Of a stretch of DNA of 64,000 nucleotides, positions 56,208 through 64,000 are shown piece by piece (within the stretch, counting starts at the first letter, position 1; every line of letters starts with the position of its first letter). The notes below the pieces were generated by a model that saw nothing but the letters and a program-made list of their open reading frames with translations, was not told the origin of the DNA and ran no database searches. The translations under genes and the position numbers were made by a program. Source of the DNA: Owenia fusiformis (lineage: Eukaryota > Annelida > Polychaeta > Sabellida > Oweniidae); assembly GCA_903813345.2 (NCBI GenBank), contig CAIIXF020000012.1:18669520-18733519 (forward strand), given 5' to 3'.

Positions 56208-56723
56208 TTAAAGTGTGCGCCAAAGTTTAATACTGCGCAGGCGCAGCGTTCTCGCTAAACTATATAAAGAGATCACCGGGTACACGATTCAGAGGTAAGC
56301 AAGGAAGGCGATCAACCTTCGTCTCGTGATGATTTACCGTATAATCGTAACCAGGGAAGTTTCACCTTTGAAATTAAAAATTACTATTAGATGTACTTTG
56401 TAGATGTTATTTATGAAGCTATTTAGTGTATGTATCAATCAAATGGCTCATTTTGAACATATAAAAAGTATTTGTCTTTTGTTTCCCCGGGAATCGTATT
56501 CCCACACATAAATAGTGTACATTATGTAGTACATATTGAATAGCCTGGTATAGTAACACCGTGTTTATATAATATTGAAGGGCATGCTGATTGTACACAC
56601 GAGTACATGCATGCTAGAAGGCCTAATTTTATATAGCTTGCATACCTAAATAAAAAATAAACCCTTCTAATCCCCTTATGTAAATACGGCGGTATACGTA
56701 GCCCGATTTATCGGAATCTTTAA
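56208..56723 (+). repeat. 516-bp TTAA-flanked repeat with promoter-like start, copy 1
   Basis: Runs from TTAAAGTGTGCGCC to GGAATCTTTAA. Near the start it has TGCGCAGGCGCAG (NRF1-site-like), CTATATAAAG (TATA-like) about 25 bp later and CAGAGGTAAG (donor-like); near the end AATAAAAAATAAACCC (polyadenylation-like). Could be a solo LTR or a promoter-bearing non-autonomous element. The second copy is at 60249-61241. Confidence 0.55.
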
Positions 56724-57196
56724 GGCACACATTTTATAGATTTAATGATAATTTTGACGAAATTTTAACAATGAGTGGTAATAAACAACCAAAATCTTCT
56801 TTCCGATAATTTAGATATATTTAGAAATATTATCAATTGATATTGGAAAATTCTAATTAACCAAAAAAGGAATGAAAAAATCAAATGAATATTATATAAC
56901 TGTCGACAATTTTGGCGGCCATCTTGGATGGTCACCAAGAATAAGTGCGATTCTTTCTGGCAATGCGGATCAAAATTTTTAGACAGTCCATATTAGTCTA
57001 TGTGCCGAAAATCTAAGAATATTTACGATCGTGAACTATTGGACCCATTGTTGACTAGGCTAATATTGTAGTGATGTTATTAGAAGATCGAGGACGATCT
57101 TATCTTTCAATGGTGGGGTTAGTGTAGCGGATTGAGGTCCTAGTATGTTCAATTTTTTCATTTGAATCTATTCAGTCTGTAACTTATAATACTTAC
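56724..57196. other. Intronic stretch, nothing recognised
   Basis: AT-rich sequence between the TTAA-flanked repeat and the EGF exon; no repeat match inside the window. Confidence 0.5.
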
Positions 57197-57322
57197 ATCC
57201 ATCCCCTTCATAACCACCATCACATGAACACGTATATGACCCCTCGGTATCTGTACAGATCGATCCTTCATCATCACATAAATCGGCCCCAATTAAGCAT
57301 TCATCGATATTAGTACAATTAA
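57197..57322 (-). CDS. EGF exon of RGM-like gene
   Basis: Acceptor TTTATTTCAG, donor GGAT/GTAAGT; 126 bp, phase 1-1. Encodes NCTNIDECLIGADLCDDEGS then ICTDTEGSYTCSCDGGYEGD. NIDEC replaces DIDEC, one codon longer than the array exons. It is an older, diverged member of the same EGF series. Confidence 0.85.
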
Positions 57323-58851
57323 CTGAAATAAAAAGATAATTTTTGTAAAACTAAGTTCATTGTAACCCTAAAATATGTAGTATCTTTATTGCTTGTCTGG
57401 ATAAAAATTAATTTAACGGAATTATTTAATGGTTGCCGTCGAAACCACAGATCAAGGATCCGGGTAAATAAAAAAGCTTCAATTTTTTAAATATTAAGAT
57501 TATTCAATCTCCGGCTAGGCTAAAAATTCTTGTTCACCATAGATGCTATCTAAAAATTTACACTAACATCTTTTTTTTTATTTGAGGAAGTCGTCTAAAA
57601 GCTCTCACTATATTGCCAAAGGAGCACGTAGGTTATCGCAAACAATTTCACAAGGTTATGTCTTGGATTATGACTATTTTCTGACAATGTTTATCTTTGA
57701 GATCAATTCATCATCTCAAAGAAAATTATATACAGTAATAATAAATTCAAACAAACTCGGAGATATTTAACTAGTAATCAACCCATCAACACACCTTTTC
57801 AAAGATGTTGACCATATTTTCACCAAATTGCAATCATTTTTACAATGTTTAATGCAATTACTATTCTTAATTCTGATGTATCAAATAGTTCTCGAAAGAA
57901 AAACTTAATTGCTTTAAGATAAGAGTTCCCAATGTTATTTTTCGTTAAAAAATCTCATGCTATCCATTGGTTTCAGTTCATTTTGGTCATCCAAATTCAG
58001 TATCTTTAAAATCCCTGAAGCATTCAACTTTTCCTTTTAAGAAATCGAACATGTCTCAAAGAACATTCTAATTATGAATTCAACAATATAATAATAATAG
58101 GTTGCATTTTTGGTGAAAATTAGGTCAACATTTTTGAAAAAGTATATTGATTGGTCCATTGACCCGTCAATATCACTTAGGTCTGATTAACTAAATTATC
58201 ATTATATATATACTTTTCTTGAAGATAATGAATGAATCTAAAAGATACACCCATGTTCATGATTAGAAAATATTCATAATTCAAGTTAGAATCGTTTGAA
58301 ATTGTTTGCGATAATCTACGTTCTCCTTTAGATTGCATTAAAACCATGTCTTTATGGGTGTACTACTCTCCCCATCATTCAATTTGGAACCAGATATAGT
58401 GAATCATCGTCACAGAATGGGTATAGATGATTCGGGGATTGTAATTTCAGAACATCTATTAACACCATGAGTGCACGATGCATCAAATACAAATTGAATA
58501 ATATTTTAGATCTTTAAAGTTTGGACCATTCAAAGAGAGTATCACGATCCACTACGTTGGCATGTGCGTACGAGGTACGAGATGTTTTATTATATACAAG
58601 GAAAAGTGGTTCAGAGAAAAAAATCATTTTAAAATTCTAGTTCTCATTTAATGAAATGGTACTTATATTTGCTGCAAAATATTTTCAATCTAAATAGGCC
58701 AATGCAATAACATTGCTCTACTTTTAAGGCAAATAAAAAACAATTTCAGGAGAAAAAATTAAAATCATAGATTGAATGGCTGAAACAATATGAATTTTGC
58801 CTGATCTATTCACCACAGTGTTAAGTGTTACATTTGGTGTTATTAAAATCA
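57323..58851. other. Intronic stretch, nothing recognised
   Basis: No exon with splice sites, no repeat match in the window. AT-rich, with only short frames. Confidence 0.45.
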
Positions 58852-59115
58852 AATAGTTCAGAAGACAACAGAATCGTCGATTTAATTCCTCACTTAAGTT
58901 ACATAAACGGAATTATCTTTGAGCTATTTTTCGCAAACATGTACATTTTCTAAAACATATGATACTGATACACGTTTGTGAGAAAAAAGTCGTCGAGATT
59001 CTGCCTACAACGCGTGAAATAAGGAAACAAAGAAAAATCGTACCTTCGACGTTCCGACATTTTGTTACCATTTCGGTAACCAGTGTAATAGAGCAGATCA
59101 CCAGTGTTATTTACA
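58852..59115. repeat. Foldback family F1, half copy
   Basis: Carries one arm of the element at 4215-4715: AGAAGACAACAGAATCGTCG, CATATGATACTGATACACG, CTGCCTACAACGCG, then the end TGTAATAGAGCAGATCACCAG. It stops 45 bp from the EGF exon at 59161. Confidence 0.7.
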
Positions 59116-59160
59116 TTTATCTATTTGAATGTATCCAGTCTGTAAATTCATAATACTTAC

Positions 59161-59283
59161 GGCCATCCCATTCATAGCCTTCGTCACAAGAACATGTGTA
59201 TGCCCCATTAGTATTAGTACAGTTAGATCCTTCATCACATAAATCGGTCCCCAAAGCGCATTCATCTATGTCAGTACAATTTG
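59161..59283 (-). CDS. cbEGF exon of RGM-like gene
   Basis: Acceptor TGATTTCAG, donor GGCC/GTAAGT; 123 bp, phase 1-1. Encodes [20 protein letters not shown] then [20 protein letters not shown]. Close to the array exons, and its upstream intron edge matches that of the first array exon, so it may be the array's progenitor or an early duplicate. Confidence 0.87.
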
Positions 59284-59335
59284 CTGAAATCAAAAGAATC
59301 ATGTAAAATAATCATAGCATGTACATGCGTATTGC

Positions 59336-59427
59336 ATATGCCCCATCGGTATCAGTACAGGTCGATCTGTCATCACATAAATTGTCTCCAATTGAGCATC
59401 CATCTATATTAGTACAACTACATGTAG
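59336..59427 (-). pseudogene. Decayed EGF exon lacking its 3' half and donor
   Basis: The acceptor (TTGACTTCAG) and first part remain: CSCTNIDGCSIGDNLCDD, then STCTDTDGAYA, after which the sequence runs straight into intron-type DNA (CATGTACATG...). The fourth to sixth EGF cysteines and the GTAAGT donor are gone, and the calcium-binding Glu is Gly (IDGC). It should be skipped in splicing; as all exons here are phase 1-1, skipping keeps the frame. Confidence 0.7.
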
Positions 59428-59572
59428 CTGAAGTCAAAAGAAACATTATTTTCGTAAAACTCAGTAACCCTAAAATACATTGTATCTTATTTGCTTGTCT
59501 GAATGAAAAATAAATTTCACTGAAATAATAAATGGTTGCCATAGTAACCAAAGATATAGGACCCGAGATACA

Positions 59573-60154
59573 TGCTGGAGTTACACCATGCGTTTAAGAA
59601 AGGCGCCTAAGGTTTTAACCCGGTTTGAAAAATGGGCGTAATCACAATTGCGGTTTTACAAAAGCGCTTTTCCAAAACTCCTAGAACCCTAGTCACTAAA
59701 AACCCTTAAATCGTTAGGCGCTAAGGAGTGTAGTGTTATACCGATCGGTTTTTGTAAAACGCCTTACCTGGGTTTTTACCATCGTACTTCGAATGCTACA
59801 CATCTGGGCCACCGCAGAAATACAGGAAATTATGGATGGGACCCCAAGAATGAAATGGGTCATCAAATTATATCGCAAAAAATTTAAAGTAAGTTTACAC
59901 CACTCGCAAAAGTCTCGGTTACGTTTTCTCTTAGATGCTAAATTAATACATTTATTGCAGATGTACACATCTGCTGGATATTCTCCATATCTACATCGTT
60001 AATAGTTTACGAAAGGCGTTTTAGAAATGAGAGGTCTAATTCCAAAATAAAATTTCTAAGGCGCTTGAGAAATGTTGGTGTAATCAGGATGGCGATTTTG
60101 TAAAGCGCTTTCCACTTGAGGGCTTTTAGCGTTTTTTCTGGTGTAATTCCAGCA
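59573..60154. mobile_element. 582-bp MITE with TGCTGGAGTTACACC ends
   Basis: TGCTGGAGTTACACC and GGTGTAATTCCAGCA form inverted ends; subterminal words (AGGCGCCTAAGG, AAAAGCGCTTTTCC, AAGGCGCTTGAG) recur in both halves. A short plus-strand frame in the centre (59733-60002, MLHIWATAEIQEIMDGTPRM) is unassigned. Possibly PIF/Harbinger- or hAT-derived; unresolved. Confidence 0.55.
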
Positions 60155-60248
60155 ACTGACCGACTGAGTCTCAGCCAGTTTAACTATGTTACGATCTGTT
60201 TTCATGTATAATGGGTTAGAATAGGGGTCTTAAACAGGAGGTTTTAGC

Positions 60249-61241
60249 TTAAAGTGTGCGCCAAAGTTTAATACTGCGCAAGCGCAGCGTTCTCGCTAAA
60301 CTATATAAAGAGATTACAAGGTACACGATTCAGAGGTAAGCCAGGAAGGCGAACAATCTTCGTCTCATGAAGATTTCCCGTATAATCGTAACCAGGGAAG
60401 TTTCACCATTGAAATTGAAAATGACTATTAGATATACTTTGTAAATGTTATTTATGAAGCTATTTAGTGTATGTATCAATCAAATGGCTCATTTTGGACA
60501 AGTATAGCTCTCTATCGCTAGGATCAACAGCTTAAGAATCCTGACTTCAAAGAAAATTTCAGGGAATTCAGCTGACTCATGTTGCACATTATATACCTGA
60601 AAATGTATCCTACATCGCCATCTTTCATTCAGCTCAACTATAGAACGTCTCACTGCCCTATGTATCGATCAGGACTTCATTTTATTGGTCGTGTCAAAAG
60701 TTTTGGCCAGGTATATTCAATATGGCGGCTTGACGTTTCCCAAGTTGCGCATGCGTCGATAGTATTTCCGTTTAACCGCCATATTGGAAATGGGTATCGA
60801 ACAAAAAACGATTAGAACTCCTGATCGCCATAGAAGCACACCCGCGATCCTACATGCACGGGGAAAGTAGACACATATGAGCCCATATGTAGGCTACAGT
60901 TTGAGACAAACAGCAAGCCGTTGACTGGCGCTGATCAAATTAAGATGTTACAATTCTTCAGCTGGGAGATCCTCACGATGGAGAGCTATACTTTCAAAAT
61001 CTAACATGGTAGCTCTCGACGTGAGTAAGTACACACATAATTATGTAGTACATATTGAATAGCCTGGTATAGTAACGCCGAGTTTATATAATATGAAGGG
61101 CATACTGATTGTACACACAAGTACATGCATGGTAGAAGGCCTAATTTTATATAGCTTGCATACCTAAATAAAAAATAAACCCTTCTAATCCCCTTATGTA
61201 AATACGGCGGTATACGTAGCCTGATTTATCGGAATCTTTAA
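60249..61241 (+). repeat. TTAA-flanked repeat, copy 2, interrupted
   Basis: Same ends and promoter-like start as 56208-56723, about 95% alike by eye. Interrupted by an insertion at 60501-60992. Its right TTAA is directly joined to MITE M1 copy 4. Confidence 0.6.
60501..60992. mobile_element. 492-bp MITE with AGTATAGCTCTC ends
   Basis: AGTATAGCTCTCTATCGC on the left and GATGGAGAGCTATACT on the right are inverted with a few mismatches for about 25 bp. Absent from the sister copy at 56208-56723, so it is an insertion. Confidence 0.6.
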
Positions 61242-61679
61242 TTACCCAAATGCGAGTAGGTAGTTACCAGTTTCACCACCAGGTGGCTGATTCGGGTCAA
61301 TTAACGTGGCAGGTATATAAGAAAGTTCCCTCAAACTTGAATATTATCAATTTAAGTGGCTCAATTTTCATATAACCCTTATGTGCCTGATACTTATACT
61401 AATGAAAATATGTCCAGTAAAGCAAAATATTATCTGTCCACTAAAAGAAAAGATATTTCATTTTTTGTGATTTTATAGCATGGGGTCTATGGGGAATCTC
61501 CCCGAGCTAGAAGTCACATTTTCAAAAAAAATCAATTTTTCAAAGTTGATAAACACTTTTTAAAACCACATTTCTAGATGTAATTTTACATGTAGATTTC
61601 AAATATGATATTACTTTGACTGAATTTTGAATTTTTAATGACGTAAATCAAGATTATTTCTACTCGCATCTGGGTTATT
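61241..61679. mobile_element. MITE family M1, copy 4
   Basis: Ends CCCAAATGCGAGTAGG and CTACTCGCATCTGGG, body as in copies 1-2. About 438 bp, uninterrupted. Confidence 0.75.
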
Positions 61680-61899
61680 AAGCGAGGCCTTTCTGAAAAC
61701 CTTGTTTGTCTCTTTAAAGGTATATTCCTTGCCAAACCACCTCTCTCCTGATATTGTAGCTATATTGTAGCTATGACCATTATTAAATACTTTCCATGTT
61801 TAGCAAAACACGGAAAAATGTTTTGATATCGTCAATATTGATCAATTAAAAATGTAGTACTCAATCCCAGTAGGGTGCATAGAAATGATCTGGCCAGGA

Positions 61900-62220
61900 A
61901 TGTATTTTTGAGATCTCTGCATCGATCCTATTATCAGTCAGTAATTTTGGATCATTAGCTGTGACATTACATATAATGAAGCATGCCCATGGCATCACAT
62001 GATTCTCAAAAATCACTTGTAATAATGATATTTTGATGGCGTTATCATAGTGAGTCATTTTGGGTCATTAGCTGTGACATTACATATAATGATGCATGCC
62101 CATGGCATCACATAATTCTCAAAAATCACTTGTAATATAATGATATTTTGATGGCGTTATCATAGTGAGTCATTTTGGGTCACTAGCTTTGATATTGCAT
62201 ATAATTAAGCATGCCAATAA
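61900..62220. repeat. ~120-bp tandem repeat, about 2.5 copies
   Basis: GTGACATTACATATAATGA and CATGCCCATGGCATCACAT recur at about 61961 and 62079, and in degraded form to about 62210. Intronic, upstream of the mini-exon. Confidence 0.65.
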
Positions 62221-62276
62221 ACCCAAGACATCATACAATTCACACGGTCGATCACTTGATATTTTGAAATACGTAC

Positions 62277-62318
62277 CTCCATCCCATTCATAACCGGCAT
62301 AACAAAAGCACACTGACC
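62277..62318 (-). CDS. 42-bp EGF mini-exon
   Basis: Acceptor CTATTTTAG, donor GGAG/GTACGT; 42 bp, phase 1-1. Encodes SVCFCYAGYEWDG, only the C-terminal loop of an EGF module (C-x-C-x2-GYEWDG). Either a true mini-exon or what is left after an internal deletion; intact splice sites and phase argue that it can still be used. Further exons of the gene must lie to the right. Confidence 0.5.
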
Positions 62319-62560
62319 CTAAAATAGAAAAAAGAATACGTTTTGCTTTGTTGTCTTATAAATAAAACTTTGCTCAATATTTAAATATCTGCGTATTTAT
62401 ATTTACACTTTTACAATTTTTTAAGAATTCTGAATCTGGAGTCGAAAAAGAAAACTGACTTCCGGCTCACTAGTCCATGATATGAATCCGGAATATGAAG
62501 AATCCGTAACATAATATAGCGCAGCAACATTTGAACCAATACCTAAGGAGGTCCATACAT

Positions 62561-62650
62561 TAGCCTTGCCCAAGTCGGTATTTTTTACTAATCTGATCTT
62601 GTCATAATAGAAATCAAGATAAGTAAAAGAGACCGACTTGGGCAAGGCTA
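62561..62650. mobile_element. 90-bp hairpin MITE with 9-bp target duplication
   Basis: TAGCCTTGCCCAAGTCGGT at the left end and its exact complement at the right end, around a ~52-bp loop. TCCATACAT flanks both sides (62552-62560 and 62651-62659). A complete tiny inverted-repeat insertion; a 9-bp duplication suggests Mutator-like mobilisation. Confidence 0.8.
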
Positions 62651-62659
62651 TCCATACAT

Positions 62660-64000
62660 GTATGTCTTTATTTTTGAAAATATTGTTTGCTGAAAAAATT
62701 TGGGCTTTTGGGTCAAAATATGTCTTTCATCACAATGGGTAAAAAACGTAAACAATTACATAAGAATTTTTACCCATTTTAGACCCAAGACGTTTATCTT
62801 TAGAAGCATATTTACAAACTGAAGTATCATTATGCACAAAAATTAGTTATACTTTTAATGTAATTGTCCGTGATTAGTGTAATTATGTGTGCTTTTATAT
62901 TTTGTTTATGTTTCAAATATTGGTCAAGCAGATTCAACAAAATTGTGCGCATTATTTAAAAAATGATAAAAAATGATACAAGGATTTTACGATTTGAAAA
63001 TGTTATTTAAAAAATTCACCCCTATTATCGCCAAGGGTCAACTTAAAATAATTCCTTATGTATAACGAAACATAAATAAATGTTTTAGAGGTCTATTTGA
63101 ATCTTTATTTATTCAGAGGCTATGTCTATTAGCCCATGAGAGGCATATGCAATCAAACGCATTCGCATTCTCTTTCGATGGTACTGCTGCAGACCATCAC
63201 ATTTTCAAATAATTATATCTTTTTTACATTACTGCTGGTTATTATCACATTTTTGGTGAATATTAAAACTAATTTTTCTCAAAGTTTCATAAATTCGGTT
63301 GGTTGTTTTATAATCAACTGAGCAGTATCTAACAAGGGGCGAAACAATTTTAAGGTCATTGAAGGTCACAACTCAAATCTATATTCAGATTTGAACTTTG
63401 GAGAACTTTTAAATGATTTTGAAAAATGGTCGATTTGAAGCAAGTTGAAAAAATGCCTTGCCCTGTCCTGTCCTGTCCTGTCCTGTCTGACATCTCCTCA
63501 TAGATCGTTTGACTTTGCATGGGCTTACATATTTGGTCAACATACTAAGTGGGCCGGCGGACATTCTACGTAAGGTCAACATTTAGTAAAATGTCAATAT
63601 CTAGGTAATTTGCTTTTGAACAACGTTGACTACCTTGAATTTTGATTTTACAGATGATAAGGTTACTGGTATGCGGTGTAGCTTATTATAAACGCATCAC
63701 CATTTTTTACTTTCTTAAGAACCCTTGGTATACCATGAGGGTTAGGCCCACGCCACCTCTGAAAACGCGGTTGAATTGCTACGTTCACTGATTCATCCCA
63801 TAAAATGGCCACGATGGAACAGAAAGTTAAGATGGGTGCATGATTTTCTACTACTGTGTATCAATGAAATCATGAAGATTTATATAAGCGTCGCATTCGG
63901 TGATGCATTCAGTTATGTATATTTTGAAAGTAGTGTTTGCAAATTGATGCCCGGGAATAACATGAAATAAGCGAAAAACTGTCGAGTTTGAAATTCAAAA
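62660..64000. other. Non-coding stretch, no gene recognised
   Basis: Contains a TGTCC pentanucleotide run at about 63463-63487. No exon with EGF or other domain is recognised, though the 5' part of the RGM-like gene should lie here or beyond. Confidence 0.45.

Noticed and set aside
62421-62645. 74-codon minus-strand frame as an exon
   Set aside because: Its N-terminal third lies in the 90-bp hairpin insertion and no convincing splice sites bound the rest.

Overview
The window comes from an intron-rich, AT-rich animal genome. Large extracellular proteins are built from phase-1 EGF exons, and introns and intergenic DNA are packed with nested transposons (LINEs, tyrosine-recombinase retrotransposons, mariner-type elements, foldback elements/MITEs). 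There are no operons and no bacterial features. Calcium-binding EGF exons, an RGM-like GPI-anchored C-terminus and this mixture of elements suggest an invertebrate, probably aquatic; the phylum cannot be settled from the sequence alone.

Main host gene (minus strand, at least 62.3 kb down to 33.4 kb; its 5' end is not identified). Reading along the protein: EGF exons (42-bp mini-exon at 62277, a decayed exon at 59336, good exons at 59161 and 57197), eight near-identical calcium-binding EGF exons on a 240-bp genomic period (53832-52031), a Thr-rich mucin-like exon (47580-47092), four exons of a cysteine-containing region that looks helical (45603-42949), then five exons (40405-33405) with the hallmarks of the repulsive guidance molecule (RGM) C-terminal domain: FGDPH autocleavage motif, GCPxxQ motif, basic furin-like site, paired cysteines and a GPI-type hydrophobic tail. 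From 57197 to the stop codon at 33405 every intron has GT-AG ends and the phases agree at every junction, so the model holds as one reading frame. An EGF/mucin ectodomain joined to an RGM-type anchor is the most unusual protein here.

Second host gene (minus strand, below 17 kb): a hydrophobic signal-peptide-like exon (16902-16827), one EGF exon (5690-5568) and one exon of an unrecognised Tyr/Trp-rich module (3680-3366), with compatible phases. The assignment to one gene is inferred.

Mobile DNA. 6.7-15.6 kb is a nest: an element with ~0.43-kb terminal inverted repeats and a 6-bp target duplication contains a nearly full-length but broken LINE (minus) and a 5'-truncated tyrosine-recombinase retrotransposon (plus), which itself contains a mariner-type element. 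28.0-32.4 kb is an apparently intact Ngaro/PAT-type retrotransposon: split direct repeats A1-ORFs-B1-A2-B2, Gag with a CCCH finger, RT-RNase H and tyrosine recombinase. Its Gag ends on an A_AAA_AAC slippery heptamer, and pol and recombinase overlap by ATGA, so a translation scheme can be read from the sequence. 33.8-35.5 kb holds a mariner-type element and a LINE tail. 35-62 kb introns carry a 890-bp near-perfect palindrome, other foldbacks, four copies of one MITE family with nested insertions, a 363-bp satellite and a 225-bp higher-order minisatellite. The rest (1-3.3 kb, 15.6-28 kb, 47.6-52 kb, 62.7-64 kb) is mainly non-coding, with repeats noted where visible.
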